In this document: one piece after another, positions 17,184-26,224 of the stretch
How the letters are laid out: each line of letters opens with the position of its first letter
Position numbering within the stretch: the first letter of the stretch is position 1
Assembly (NCBI RefSeq): GCF_943736975.1
Contig: NZ_CALSFO010000003.1
Span: forward strand, 372,001-436,000
DNA length: 64,000 nucleotides
DNA from: Streptococcus sp. Marseille-Q0941
GTDB taxonomy: Bacteria; Bacillota; Bacilli; Lactobacillales; Streptococcaceae
Reading direction: 5' to 3'
Made by a program: the position numbers and the translations under genes
Notes under the pieces: model-generated
Told to the model about the DNA's origin: nothing
What the model saw: the letters and a program-made list of their open reading frames with translations, nothing else
The model's database searches: none

Positions 17184-18158
17184 TTATTGATGAACAGCTT
17201 GCGCTGCTGTAATTAGAGTTAGTTTGTAAACATCGTCAGAGTTACATCCACGTGAAAGGTCATTTACTGGTTTGTTAAGACCTTGCAAAACTGGTCCAAC
17301 TGCAGCAAATCCACCTAGACGTTCTGCCATCTTGTAACCAATGTTACCTGCTTCAATACCAGGGAAGATGAAGACATTAGCTTGTCCAGCTACATTGCTT
17401 TCAGGAGCTTTAAGAGCTGCAGTTTCTGGAACAAAGGCTGCATCAAATTGCAACTCACCATCGATTTCAAGGTCAGGACGCAAGTCGTGAGCAATTTTAG
17501 TAGCTTCAACAACCTTATCAACACTTTCGCCAAAACCTGAACCTTTAGTTGAATAGCTAAGCATAGCAATCTTAGGTTCAATACCAAACATTTTAGCAGT
17601 GATAGCAGAGTTAATAGCAATTTCAGCTAGAGCATCAGCATCGGGGTTGATGTTGATCGCACAGTCACCAAACAAGTAACGCTCAGTGCCACGAACCATG
17701 AGGAAGGCACCTGATGTACGGCTAACATTTGGACGAGTTTTAATGATTTGAAGAGCTGGACGAACAGTTGAAGCTGTTGAGTGAATCGCACCTGAAACCA
17801 TACCGTCTACTAAGCCCATATAAACTAACATCACACCAAAGTAGTTCACATCATTGATAAGTACTTCTCTCGCTTCTTCTTCTGTCATTTTTCCTTTACG
17901 ACGTTCAACAAGAGACGCTACCATTTCTTCGAATTGTTGGTAATGTTCTGGATTGATGACTTCGTAACCTTCTGTAATTCCTTCGATTTCAAGATAGATT
18001 TTAATCTTGTCAGGGTTTCCTAGGAGTACAGGGATAACTTCTGTTTCTTTAACCAAACGCTTGGTAGCTTGAAGGATACGTGGTTCTTCACCTTCAGGTA
18101 GAACGATGCGAGCATTTTTACCAACTAGGTTGGCTTTCAAACTTTCAAAAACTTCCAT
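17184..18158 (-). CDS. pta: Phosphate acetyltransferase
   Basis: 324 aa. It interconverts acetyl-CoA and acetyl phosphate and, with acetate kinase (not in this window), gives ATP from pyruvate-derived acetyl-CoA. It has the PTA_PTB fold over its full length: LPEGEEPRILQA at the start, GAIHSTASTVRPALQII in the centre and FPGIEAGNIGYKMAERLGG plus GPVLQGLNKPVNDLSRG at the end. The product links functionally to the pdh operon at 5176-10159. It is the last gene of the relQ-nadK-rlu-pta group. Confidence 0.95.
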   Translation of the reverse strand: MEVFESLKANLVGKNARIVLPEGEEPRILQATKRLVKETEVIPVLLGNPDKIKIYLEIEGITEGYEVINPEHYQQFEEMVASLVERRKGKMTEEEAREVLINDVNYFGVMLVYMGLVDGMVSGAIHSTASTVRPALQIIKTRPNVSRTSGAFLMVRGTERYLFGDCAININPDADALAEIAINSAITAKMFGIEPKIAMLSYSTKGSGFGESVDKVVEATKIAHDLRPDLEIDGELQFDAAFVPETAALKAPESNVAGQANVFIFPGIEAGNIGYKMAERLGGFAAVGPVLQGLNKPVNDLSRGCNSDDVYKLTLITAAQAVHQ

Positions 18159-18173
18159 GAGTTTTGACTCCTT

Positions 18174-19073
18174 TTAAGATAAATTATTATTTGATAACTG
18201 TGTAATAAGTGTGTTGAAATCATCCGGCAGTGGGCATTCTAGCTCTAACTGCTCTTCTAAGAAAGGATGATAGAACGATAAGTAATGGCAATGTAGTGCC
18301 TGGCGTTGGATGCCATGTTCTAAGCTTCCCCCATAAAGATCATCTCCAAGTAATGGAAATCCAATATGCGAGAAATGAACACGAATCTGATGGGTTCTCC
18401 CGGTGTGGAGACGAATATCGACTAGATGAATATCCCCATAAGATGCCACGATTTGATAGGAGGTATGGGCAAATTTTCCTCCCTTTGCTACTCGTCGAGT
18501 GATGATAGAATCTTCATCTCGGGCTATCGGAGCGATGATTTCTCCCTGAGGTTCCAGATGACCATCTCCCTTGACTAAGGCGTAATAACGCTTTTCAATA
18601 GCTTTTTTTTGCAACTGTTTATCTAATCTGGCATGCGCATAGCCGTGTTTAGCAAAAAGCATCAATCCAGAGGTATCTCTATCAAGCCGAGTCACAATAT
18701 GGACTTGTTGATTCTCATAATTTTGGTTTACATAGTAGCCCTTAATAAAGTTGGCAATGGTATTAGAATGATTGACGCTAGGTATTGACGCAACCCCAAA
18801 GGGTTTGTTGATAATCAAGAAATGATCATCTTCAAATAGAATATCTAGAGGATAATCAATTGCTTCAAGTGTCTCGAATCCTTCCTCTGGCGGAATATCA
18901 ATGACGACTTCATCTCCGATATCTAAGAGATAGGTTGCATTCTGCGGATGCCCGTTTACTCGAATATCACCACCTCGAAACTTAATCTTGGCAAGTAACC
19001 CTTTTGAAACTTCATGTTTTTTCAGAAAGGTTTTGACCTTGACATGTTCGTCGGCAATAAACTGAAACCTCAT
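18174..19073 (-). CDS. Large-subunit-type pseudouridine synthase (RluD/RluA family)
   Basis: 299 aa. An N-terminal S4-like RNA-binding region ([12 protein letters not shown]) is followed by the RluA catalytic core with TRLDRDTSG, which contains the catalytic Asp at about residue 131, and [20 protein letters not shown]. It isomerises uridine in structured RNA; which rRNA or tRNA sites are targeted cannot be told. It overlaps nadK by 4 bases. The relQ-nadK-rlu-pta order is conserved in mitis-group genomes. Confidence 0.9.
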   Translation of the reverse strand: MRFQFIADEHVKVKTFLKKHEVSKGLLAKIKFRGGDIRVNGHPQNATYLLDIGDEVVIDIPPEEGFETLEAIDYPLDILFEDDHFLIINKPFGVASIPSVNHSNTIANFIKGYYVNQNYENQQVHIVTRLDRDTSGLMLFAKHGYAHARLDKQLQKKAIEKRYYALVKGDGHLEPQGEIIAPIARDEDSIITRRVAKGGKFAHTSYQIVASYGDIHLVDIRLHTGRTHQIRVHFSHIGFPLLGDDLYGGSLEHGIQRQALHCHYLSFYHPFLEEQLELECPLPDDFNTLITQLSNNNLS

Positions 19074-19888
19074 TCGTCCACCTCACCAATAAAGGCATCT
19101 TTGACACGATTCCAAAAACTTGTGTGGCTTGGCGTGGCTACAAAATGAATCTTGTGGTGATCAATCTGATACTCTATTTTCTCAATATTTCGGAAAGAAT
19201 AAATACTATTATCGATTGAGATTGTGTGATAGTCATTTCGAGTCGGTATCAATTCAATCTTGTCTTTTTTAGGAACAATAATTGATGAACCAAGTGTGCG
19301 GTAGATTCGGTTGTTCAAACTAGCAATTTCAGCCAATTGCAAGGCTTCTATGGTCGGGTGCAGTACTGCTCCACCAAGTGATTTATTATAAGCAGTACTT
19401 CCAGTCGGCGTTGAAACTGTTAGGCCGTCACCACGAAAGCGTTCGAAGGGAACATGGTTAATAATGACATCAGCAACCATAGTTCGATCCGCTCGACGAA
19501 TGCTAGCTTCATTTAGTGCTCGAAAGGACTTGACTTCACCATTTTCGAGAAATATTTTGACACTTAAGAGTGGATAAGAAACACGAGCTCCAGTATCCAA
19601 CTGTAAATTTGTGACCAATTGGTCCAACTCAAAATCCCGATAGTCTGTATAAAAACCTAAATGTCCAGTGTGCACTCCAATAAACCGAACCTTATCCAGT
19701 TGATTTTCATACTTGTGAAAGGCAGACAGTAACATGCCATCTCCACCAATAGAGACAACAATATCTGGATTTTTATCATTAAGGATAAAATTATTCTTTT
19801 TGAGGCGTTCTTTTAACTCGAATAGAACTTTCTGACTCTGAGGTTTACGGTTGGCAATTAGGTCAATTCGTTTACCTGTATTCTTCAT
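19070..19888 (-). CDS. nadK: NAD kinase
   Basis: 272 aa. It phosphorylates NAD to NADP. The GGDGML motif (catalytic Asp) is near residue 50, with NEASIRR and [14 protein letters not shown] further on. I use the ATG at 19888 (MKNTGKRID), the usual family start, over the in-frame ATG at 19900. It overlaps relQ by 17 bases and the pseudouridine synthase by 4, so all are coupled. Confidence 0.93.
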   Translation of the reverse strand: MKNTGKRIDLIANRKPQSQKVLFELKERLKKNNFILNDKNPDIVVSIGGDGMLLSAFHKYENQLDKVRFIGVHTGHLGFYTDYRDFELDQLVTNLQLDTGARVSYPLLSVKIFLENGEVKSFRALNEASIRRADRTMVADVIINHVPFERFRGDGLTVSTPTGSTAYNKSLGGAVLHPTIEALQLAEIASLNNRIYRTLGSSIIVPKKDKIELIPTRNDYHTISIDNSIYSFRNIEKIEYQIDHHKIHFVATPSHTSFWNRVKDAFIGEVDE

Positions 19889-20543
19889 CGGTATCGTCAC
19901 TGTTTCCTACCCCGTCATTTAACTTTCTGTGCAAAGGATCAAAGAGCGCTTGTGCTTCCTGGATATCAGCACGTATTTTACTCATTTCTTCGTCTAACTG
20001 ATGTGAAATTCTGGCTGTAATCTCAAGTCTTTCCTTGATTTCTTCAGGGAAGTCTCCCTGATATTTATAGTTGAGGGAATGTTCGATTGTAGCCCAAAAA
20101 TTCATAGCCAAGGTACGAATTTGAATTTCAACAAGAATCGTTTTCGCACCAGAAATGGTATCAACCGTGTACTCAATAATCACATGGTAAGAACGATAAC
20201 CTGACGCCTTACGATGTGTGATATAATCACGTTCTTGAACAACTCTCATATCCTGTCTTTTGCGAAGGATTGAAACAACCTCCTTCACATCATCTACAAA
20301 TTGGACCATGACACGTAAACCTGCAATATCTTGCAAATCTTGTTCAAGTGTGTCGTAGCCAATTCCCCGACGTGCCATTTTTTCTTTGATACTTTCAATC
20401 GGTTTCACCCGACCTGTGACAAACTCAATGGGAGAATGGCGGTTTTGTTTTCTATATTGTTTTCGAATTCCTCGGAGTTTTATTTTTAGCTCTCCGACAG
20501 CTTGAATGTAAGGATCTAAAAATTCTTCCCATTCTGTAATCAT
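19872..20543 (-). CDS. relQ: Small alarmone synthetase RelQ
   Basis: A 223-aa single-domain (p)ppGpp synthetase: it lacks the hydrolase, TGS and ACT domains of long RSH enzymes. Synthetase features: [40 protein letters not shown] and [17 protein letters not shown]. RelQ enzymes form tetramers and are themselves allosterically regulated by alarmones and RNA. It is the first gene of this four-gene leftward operon; a divergent CYTH gene starts 133 bases away. Confidence 0.93.
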   Translation of the reverse strand: MITEWEEFLDPYIQAVGELKIKLRGIRKQYRKQNRHSPIEFVTGRVKPIESIKEKMARRGIGYDTLEQDLQDIAGLRVMVQFVDDVKEVVSILRKRQDMRVVQERDYITHRKASGYRSYHVIIEYTVDTISGAKTILVEIQIRTLAMNFWATIEHSLNYKYQGDFPEEIKERLEITARISHQLDEEMSKIRADIQEAQALFDPLHRKLNDGVGNSDDTDEEYR

Positions 20544-20676
20544 ATAACTATTACATCCAATTCTTTAAGCAGTTTCATTCATCTAGTTTTTGATTTTCTC
20601 ATGAAAATCATATACAATAAATACAATGCTTATTATACCATAAATCGCTTTCAAATATAAAGAAAAGGTTGAAAAA

Positions 20677-21246
20677 ATGAAACATTTAGAAATTGAAATG
20701 AAAACACTTCTCAGTGAAGAAGAATATGATCGATTGCTAGCTCAATTTTCACAAGTCACTCCTGTTACACAAAGAAATTACTACCTAGATACGCCTGATT
20801 TTTATCTTCGCCAACATAAAATCGCTATGCGTATTCGTACCTTCGATACCAGCGCTGAATTGACCATTAAAATCCCTCAAAAAGTTGGAAATATGGAATA
20901 CAACCAAGCGCTTACTCTAGAGGAAGCTAACGATTGTCTTGAAGAATGTAAACTCCCTCAGGGAATGATTATGGAAGAACTGAAAAATCGAGGGCTCTCA
21001 CCAAATGGTTGGGGAGTTTTAGGTTGTTTAACAACCGTTCGTTACGAAAAAGAAACAGCTATTGGACTTATGGCTCTTGACCAAAGCCACTACTTCGATA
21101 TTGTTGATTATGAACTTGAACTGGAAGTAGAAAACGGCGTCCAAGGAAACCTTGATTTTCAAGAGTTTTTACGAGCAAATGAAATCCAATATAAGAAGGC
21201 TCCTTCAAAATTAGTACGATTTATAGAAAATATAAAAAAATACTGA
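20677..21246 (+). CDS. CYTH-domain protein (triphosphate tunnel metalloenzyme family)
   Basis: 189 aa. It starts with the CYTH signature EIEMKTLLSEEEY (ExExK at residues 5-9), then YYLDTP and RIRTFDTSAELTIKIP, strands that line a triphosphate tunnel. Family members hydrolyse inorganic triphosphate or related compounds; the substrate here is unknown. It is divergent from relQ, a pairing suggestive of nucleotide or phosphate metabolism. AAAGG precedes the ATG. Confidence 0.88.
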   Translation: MKHLEIEMKTLLSEEEYDRLLAQFSQVTPVTQRNYYLDTPDFYLRQHKIAMRIRTFDTSAELTIKIPQKVGNMEYNQALTLEEANDCLEECKLPQGMIMEELKNRGLSPNGWGVLGCLTTVRYEKETAIGLMALDQSHYFDIVDYELELEVENGVQGNLDFQEFLRANEIQYKKAPSKLVRFIENIKKY

Positions 21247-21297
21247 AATAATCTTCTTTTTTTGATAAAATAGAAGGGATAAAAAATAATTGAGTCT

Positions 21298-21337
21298 GCG
21301 AAAGAAAACACTTTCTTTTGAATTTGTTTTCTTTCGC
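21298..21337 (+). promoter_or_regulatory. Long hairpin in the prs leader
   Basis: Perfect 13-bp stem GCGAAAGAAAACA / TGTTTTCTTTCGC with a 14-base loop, 33 bases before the prs ATG. It is not followed by Ts, so it is not a simple terminator. It may be an mRNA stability or regulatory structure. A TAAAAT at 21266-21271 could be the -10 of the prs promoter. Confidence 0.5.
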
Positions 21338-21370
21338 TGATTCCCATAGTTTATAGAGGACGGTTTATCA

Positions 21371-22321
21371 ATGTCAGATACAAAAAATATGAAGCTTTTT
21401 TCACTTTCATCTAATCATGAAATTGCTCAAAAGATTGCTGATGCTGCAGGTGTTCCACTTGGGAAATTATCTTCTCGTCAATTCTCTGATGGCGAAATCC
21501 AAGTTAACATTGAAGAAAGTGTACGTGGTTATGATGTTTACATCATTCAGTCTACTTCTTATCCCGTTAGCAATCATTTAATGGAGCTTTTAATCACAGT
21601 CGATGCTTGTGTTCGAGCTAGTGCAAATACAATAAATGTTGTCATGCCTTATTTTGGTTATGCACGTCAAGACCGTATTGCTTCTTCTCGCGAGCCTCTT
21701 ACAGCTAAACTTGTTGCCAATATGTTGGTAAAAGCTGGAGTTAGTCGTGTGTTAACTCTTGATCTTCATGCTGTTCAGGTTCAAGGTTTCTTTGATATTC
21801 CTGTAGATAACCTCTATACAATTCCACTATTTGCAAAACACTACTGCGATAAAGGTTTGACTGGTTCAGATGTGGTTGTTGTTAGTCCTAAAAACTCTGG
21901 TGTAAAACGGGCTCGTAGTCTTGCAGAATACCTAGATGCACCAATTGCTATCATCGACTATGCTCAAGATGATTCTGAACGTAGCCAAGGTTACATTATC
22001 GGTGATGTTGAAGATAAGAAGGCGATCTTGATTGATGATATTCTTAACACCGGTCGCACTTTCTCTGAGGCTGCTAGAATTCTAGAACGTGATGGTGCAA
22101 CAGAAATTTACGCAGTGTCAAGTCATGGTCTTTTCGTTAACGGTGCTGCGGAGTTGTTGGATGCTGCTAATATCAAGGAAATTCTGGTTACAGATTCTGT
22201 ATCGACAGAAAGTAAAAAACCTCAAAACGTTCAATACATCACTGCAAGCGAATTGATTGGCGATGCAATGGTTCGTATTCACGAAAGAAAACCAGTTAGT
22301 CCACTATTTAAATTTAAATAG
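21371..22321 (+). CDS. prs: Ribose-phosphate pyrophosphokinase
   Basis: 316 aa. It makes PRPP from ribose 5-phosphate and ATP for nucleotide, His and Trp synthesis. Motifs: [25 protein letters not shown] (ATP loop), [18 protein letters not shown] and the PRPP loop [10 protein letters not shown]. Full family length. Mitis-group genomes usually carry two prs copies; this one beside the cysteine desulfurase corresponds to the second by context. It is likely cotranscribed with the NifS-like gene 15 bases later. Confidence 0.94.
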   Translation: MSDTKNMKLFSLSSNHEIAQKIADAAGVPLGKLSSRQFSDGEIQVNIEESVRGYDVYIIQSTSYPVSNHLMELLITVDACVRASANTINVVMPYFGYARQDRIASSREPLTAKLVANMLVKAGVSRVLTLDLHAVQVQGFFDIPVDNLYTIPLFAKHYCDKGLTGSDVVVVSPKNSGVKRARSLAEYLDAPIAIIDYAQDDSERSQGYIIGDVEDKKAILIDDILNTGRTFSEAARILERDGATEIYAVSSHGLFVNGAAELLDAANIKEILVTDSVSTESKKPQNVQYITASELIGDAMVRIHERKPVSPLFKFK

Positions 22322-22336
22322 AAATTAGGTGAGTTT

Positions 22337-23452
22337 TTGATTTATTTAGATAATGCTGCTACGACACCCATGTCATCTGCAGCTATATCAGCAATGACTC
22401 AAGTCATGCAAGAAACTTATGGCAACCCTTCTAGTATTCATGGACATGGGCGTCAAGCAGGCAAATGTTTGCGTGAAGCACGTCAAGAATTAGCAGGGTT
22501 ACTAGGTACAAAGCCCCAACACATTTTCTTTACTTCTGGTGGGACTGAGAGCAATAATACAGCTATTATTGGTTACTGTCTCCGTCATCAAAATCGTGGA
22601 AAACATATTATCACTACTGCTATCGAGCATCATGCAGTTCTTGAACCAATCGAATATCTGGTGGAAAATTTCGGATTTGAAGTAACTATTTTAAAACCTG
22701 AAAATCAAGAAATCACGGCTGACCAAGTAAAAAATGCACTGCGTGAAGATACCATTCTAGTTTCAACTATGTATGTCAACAATGAAACAGGCACTCTATT
22801 ACCAATAGCTGAGATTGGTGAAGTTCTAAGAGAACATCCAGCAGCTTATCATGTAGATGCTGTCCAGGCAGTTGGAAAATTGGAGATTTTGCCAGAACAA
22901 TTGGGAATTGACTTTCTCAGTGCTTCCGCCCATAAATTCCACGGTCCAAAGGGCATCGGTTTCCTATACGCTACTTCTACAGATTTTGATTCTTACCTAC
23001 ATGGTGGAGATCAGGAACAGAAAAAAAGAGCAGGGACAGAAAATCTTCCTGCAATTATAGGGATGGTTGCAGCACTTAAAGATGATCTTGAACATTTAGA
23101 AAGCAACTTTGAAAAAGTTCAAAAGTTACAGGAAACATTTTTAACTGAATTGAATGGGACAGCCTATTATTTGAATCAAGGTCAGAAAAATCTTCCTTAT
23201 GTCCTCAATATCGGATTCCCAGGACAACGAAATGACCTGCTACTCCTTCGCTTGGATCTTGAAGGTATTTCTATTTCAACAGGATCCGCTTGTACAGCTG
23301 GTATTGTTCAGGTCAGTCATGTTCTTCAAGCCTGCTACGGAGAGGATTCTCCTCGCTTACATGAATCTGTTCGCGTCAGCATTTCACCTCAAAATACAGA
23401 ACAAGAAATGATCACTCTCGCCAAAACTTTAAAAAAAATAATCGGAGGTTAA
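22337..23452 (+). CDS. Cysteine desulfurase (NifS/IscS family)
   Basis: A 371-aa PLP enzyme that takes sulfur from cysteine for tRNA thiolation or Fe-S work. The start is a TTG at 22337 preceded by AGGTGAG, giving MIYLDNAATTPM, the usual family N-terminus. TSGGTESNNTA, the PLP lysine in SASAHKFHGPKG near residue 200 and the sulfur-carrying Cys in STGSACTAGIVQ are present. The two small genes that follow are probably cotranscribed. Confidence 0.9.
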   Translation: MIYLDNAATTPMSSAAISAMTQVMQETYGNPSSIHGHGRQAGKCLREARQELAGLLGTKPQHIFFTSGGTESNNTAIIGYCLRHQNRGKHIITTAIEHHAVLEPIEYLVENFGFEVTILKPENQEITADQVKNALREDTILVSTMYVNNETGTLLPIAEIGEVLREHPAAYHVDAVQAVGKLEILPEQLGIDFLSASAHKFHGPKGIGFLYATSTDFDSYLHGGDQEQKKRAGTENLPAIIGMVAALKDDLEHLESNFEKVQKLQETFLTELNGTAYYLNQGQKNLPYVLNIGFPGQRNDLLLLRLDLEGISISTGSACTAGIVQVSHVLQACYGEDSPRLHESVRVSISPQNTEQEMITLAKTLKKIIGG

Positions 23453-23456
23453 CTCA

Positions 23457-23804
23457 ATGGCATTTGAACAAACGATTAAACTAAAAAATTGTCGTCATGA
23501 TTATACACTAAGTCCAACTGTTAAGAAATTTACTCTTAAAGATAACACTTTTTTCGAAACTAAAGTTGGTAACTATGAATTAACACGCCTTCTTGAAAAA
23601 ATTCCAAACAGTGGAGAAGGCTTTCAACTTAAGATTATTATCAATAAAGACTTGACAGGTGCAAAAATCAATATCACTGATAAATTTGGCTTACGTCTAG
23701 TTGATATCTTCAAATCAGAAGAAACTCATATTCATCAAGAAAAATTCTACTTCTTGATGGACAGTCTTGTGGAACGTGGTGTCTTTACTAAAAGCGAAAA
23801 ATAG
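23457..23804 (+). CDS. DUF1831-like small protein
   Basis: 115 aa, starting 4 bases after the desulfurase with GGAGG before the ATG. It begins MAFEQTIKLKNCRHDYTLSP. From its length, sequence character and position next to a NifS-like gene, I take it for the DUF1831 family of lactic acid bacteria. There are no membrane segments. A role in sulfur transfer is possible from the context but unproven. Confidence 0.65.
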   Translation: MAFEQTIKLKNCRHDYTLSPTVKKFTLKDNTFFETKVGNYELTRLLEKIPNSGEGFQLKIIINKDLTGAKINITDKFGLRLVDIFKSEETHIHQEKFYFLMDSLVERGVFTKSEK

Positions 23805-23813
23805 AAAGTAATT

Positions 23814-24023
23814 ATGTATCAATTAAATTATAAAGATAGCTATCAAGTAGACCGTGTACTAGAATATGAAGACTACGATGCTCTCATGCTATCCCTATCA
23901 GGTTGCGTGACTCTTCCAGATACGACTCTTATCACTTCCTTAACACACAATGGAGTTGAAATCTATCAAGGACTTCTAGGCAACCTCTATCGCTTTTTAA
24001 TAACCTATCACGAAAATAACTAA
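23814..24023 (+). CDS. DUF4649-like small protein
   Basis: 69 aa, beginning MYQLNYKDSYQVDRVLEYED; small and acidic. It follows the previous gene by 9 bases and shares its operon, and its stop overlaps the terminator stem. Streptococci commonly carry a protein of this size here (DUF4649). No function is known. Confidence 0.6.
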   Translation: MYQLNYKDSYQVDRVLEYEDYDALMLSLSGCVTLPDTTLITSLTHNGVEIYQGLLGNLYRFLITYHENN

Positions 24024-24049
24024 ACTAAGATTTTTCTTAGTTTTTTTTC
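24023..24049 (+). terminator. Terminator of the prs-nifS operon
   Basis: Stem AACTAAGA / TCTTAGTT with a short T loop and a run of Ts. Confidence 0.85.
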
Positions 24050-24053
24050 GTTA

Positions 24054-24085
24054 TTGTTGCAATTTTCACAAGCTTTCTATAAAAT
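24054..24085 (+). promoter_or_regulatory. rex promoter with overlapping Rex-box-like operator
   Basis: TTGCAA (24057-24062), a 17-base spacer and TAAAAT (24080-24085). Positions 24054-24071 read TTGTTGCAATTTTCACAA, close to the Rex operator TTGTGAAW4TTCACAA: the right half-site is perfect and the left keeps TTGT. It overlaps the -35, so Rex bound here would repress its own gene. The promoter is clear; the operator is an inference from the known consensus. Confidence 0.65.
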
Positions 24086-24109
24086 AGTAGATAGAAAGGT
24101 TGTGATTTT

Positions 24110-24751
24110 GTGAAAGAAAAACAGTCTGCTATTCCTAAAGCAACAGCAAAGAGACTTTCTCTCTATTACCGTATTTTTAAAAGATTTAATGCTGAAAAAA
24201 TTGAAAGAGCTAATTCAAAACAAATCGCAGAAGCCATTGGTATTGATTCTGCAACAGTTCGTCGTGACTTCTCCTACTTTGGGGAACTTGGTCGACGTGG
24301 ATTTGGCTATGATGTCAAAAAGCTCATGACTTTTTTTGCTGATCTTTTAAATGATAATTCTATTACCAATGTCATGCTTGTAGGTATTGGAAATATGGGG
24401 CACGCCCTTCTCCACTATCGCTTTCATGAGCGCAATAAAATGAAAATCATCATGGCTTTTGACCTAGATGATCATCCAGAAGTCGGCACTCGAACTCCTG
24501 ATGGTGTTCCAATCTATGGTATCTCCCAGATTAAGGAAAAAATTAAAGATGGTGATGTGAAAACAGCCATTCTGACTGTCCCTAGTGTTAAATCACAAGA
24601 AGTTGCTGATCTTCTGGTCGATGCTGGTATCAAAGGTATTCTCAGTTTTTCGCCTGTTCACCTACATCTTCCTAAAGACGTAGTTGTTCAGTATGTCGAT
24701 CTTACAAGCGAACTTCAAACCCTCCTCTATTTCATGCGTAAAGAGGATTAG
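24110..24751 (+). CDS. rex: Redox-sensing transcriptional repressor Rex
   Basis: 213 aa from a GTG start preceded by AAAGG. The N-terminal winged helix (about residues 1-80) includes [17 protein letters not shown] and [22 protein letters not shown]; a Rossmann fold begins [13 protein letters not shown] and senses the NADH/NAD+ ratio. The C-terminal helix swaps between dimer partners. Rex represses fermentation and redox genes when NADH is low. A Rex-box-like site lies in its own promoter. Confidence 0.95.
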   Translation: MKEKQSAIPKATAKRLSLYYRIFKRFNAEKIERANSKQIAEAIGIDSATVRRDFSYFGELGRRGFGYDVKKLMTFFADLLNDNSITNVMLVGIGNMGHALLHYRFHERNKMKIIMAFDLDDHPEVGTRTPDGVPIYGISQIKEKIKDGDVKTAILTVPSVKSQEVADLLVDAGIKGILSFSPVHLHLPKDVVVQYVDLTSELQTLLYFMRKED

Positions 24752-24766
24752 AAAGCGAAATTATTT

Positions 24767-25456
24767 ATGAAGAAACCAGTTATTGGGATTACAGGAAATG
24801 AAAAAGCTCATCCAGATGATGAACTTATGATGAGTTATGCTGCAAAAGGCTTTATAGAAGGTGTTAAAGAAGCCGGAGGAATTCCCATTATCCTACCAAT
24901 TGTTGATGAAGAAATGGCTGGTTACTACATTAGCCTAATTGATAAACTCATACTAACAGGTGGGCAAAATGTTGACCCAAAATTCTATGGTGAACCTAAA
25001 GCAATCGATAGCGATGACTTCCATCTTCAAAGAGATATTTTTGAACTTGCACTTATCAAAGCGGCCATCAAACAAAAGAAACCTATTTTCTCTGTCTGTC
25101 GTGGAACTCAACTCTTTAATGTAGCTATGGGGGGATCTCTCTATCAAGAGATTGAGAATCATTGGCAAGATACTTCTGCTGAGTATACAACTCAGAGACT
25201 GGTTACTGAACCGGATACGATTCTCCGAGAAATATATGGGCAAATCTCTCATATCAACTCTTTCCACCATCAAAGCATTAAAGAATTAGCTCCGAATCTA
25301 AAGGTTGTAGCTCATGATCCTAAAGATGGTATTATCGAGGCTGTTACAACTACAGACGGCTTCCCTTATCTTGGTGTTCAATGGCATCCAGAATTTCTTT
25401 TTGAAAATCGTCCTAAGGATAAAGAACTCTTTAACTATGTTGTGAATAAATTGTAA
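24767..25456 (+). CDS. Class I glutamine amidotransferase-like hydrolase (peptidase C26)
   Basis: 229 aa with the alpha/beta fold of gamma-glutamyl-GABA hydrolases (PuuD family). The nucleophile Cys is in FSVCRGTQLFN near residue 112; the partner His and Glu are in GVQWHPEF near residues 204-211. HHQS before the C-terminus is also typical. No fused synthetase domain. It is cotranscribed with rex, ending in a terminator that overlaps its stop. The substrate is probably a gamma-glutamyl compound. Confidence 0.85.
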   Translation: MKKPVIGITGNEKAHPDDELMMSYAAKGFIEGVKEAGGIPIILPIVDEEMAGYYISLIDKLILTGGQNVDPKFYGEPKAIDSDDFHLQRDIFELALIKAAIKQKKPIFSVCRGTQLFNVAMGGSLYQEIENHWQDTSAEYTTQRLVTEPDTILREIYGQISHINSFHHQSIKELAPNLKVVAHDPKDGIIEAVTTTDGFPYLGVQWHPEFLFENRPKDKELFNYVVNKL

Positions 25457-25481
25457 AACCTGTATCATATACAGGTTTTTT
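25455..25481. terminator. Bidirectional terminator between amidotransferase and radC
   Basis: Perfect 9-10-bp stem AAACCTGTAT / ATACAGGTTT with a CAT loop, a T-run on the right and an A-run on the left, placed between the two convergent stop codons. Confidence 0.85.
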
Positions 25482-26161
25482 TATATCAGATCCGTCTTCT
25501 CACGATAACTGAAATAATCAGAATGTGAGACGATTAGATGGTCCAATAGAACCAACCCCATTAAGTCACAGGCTTCTTTTACAAGCTTCGTAACTTGATC
25601 ATCATTTCTACTTGGCATGACAGCACCAGATGGATGATTATGGACCAGAATCACGGAGGTTGCCATATGCTTCAAAGCATAGTGGAGAATTTCCCGTGGT
25701 TCAGCAATACTTCTAGTAGCTGACCCGATAAAAATCGTCTGCTGATGAATAATTTGATTTTGAGTATTCAGATAGAGTGCCACCAGGTGCTCTTGTTTTT
25801 TATCCCCTAGTTCATCTTGCATTTTTTTAGCCAACTTTCGACTACTGAGAATACTCTCCATCTCTACCGTTTCTCGTTTATGAATCCGGTAGCCTAGTTC
25901 AATCATGGCTTGCAGTTCGATAGCTTTAACTCGTCCAATACCAGATAAAGTCTGCAATTCCTGTAGACTCATTCCTTTTAAGTCCGTTAAGCATGTCATC
26001 TGATTTAAGACCTTCTGTGCTATTTCAAAAACATTGGCCTGTTTTGTGCCTGTCCTTAGTAATATTGCCAGTAATTCTTGGTTGCTGAGTGCTTCTACTC
26101 CTTCTCTGACTAGTCTCTCTCTTGGTAAAAGTGAATCTTCTTGAAATGAAATACTATACAT
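25481..26161 (-). CDS. radC: RadC-family JAB1/MPN-domain protein
   Basis: 226 aa from the ATG at 26161, which has AGGAGG at ideal spacing; the GTG at 26176 is rejected. An N-terminal helix-hairpin-helix region ([15 protein letters not shown] near residue 77) precedes the metalloprotease-like JAMM motif HNHPSG...SRNDD near residues 170-184. Despite the name, a DNA-repair role is doubtful in pneumococci and the biochemical function is unsettled. It stands alone between terminators and metY. Confidence 0.88.
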   Translation of the reverse strand: MYSISFQEDSLLPRERLVREGVEALSNQELLAILLRTGTKQANVFEIAQKVLNQMTCLTDLKGMSLQELQTLSGIGRVKAIELQAMIELGYRIHKRETVEMESILSSRKLAKKMQDELGDKKQEHLVALYLNTQNQIIHQQTIFIGSATRSIAEPREILHYALKHMATSVILVHNHPSGAVMPSRNDDQVTKLVKEACDLMGLVLLDHLIVSHSDYFSYREKTDLI

Positions 26162-26224
26162 AAAAATCCTCCTCACTTTATTATTCGTGAGAAGGATGGT
26201 AAACAGGATAAATTTTATTTATTT

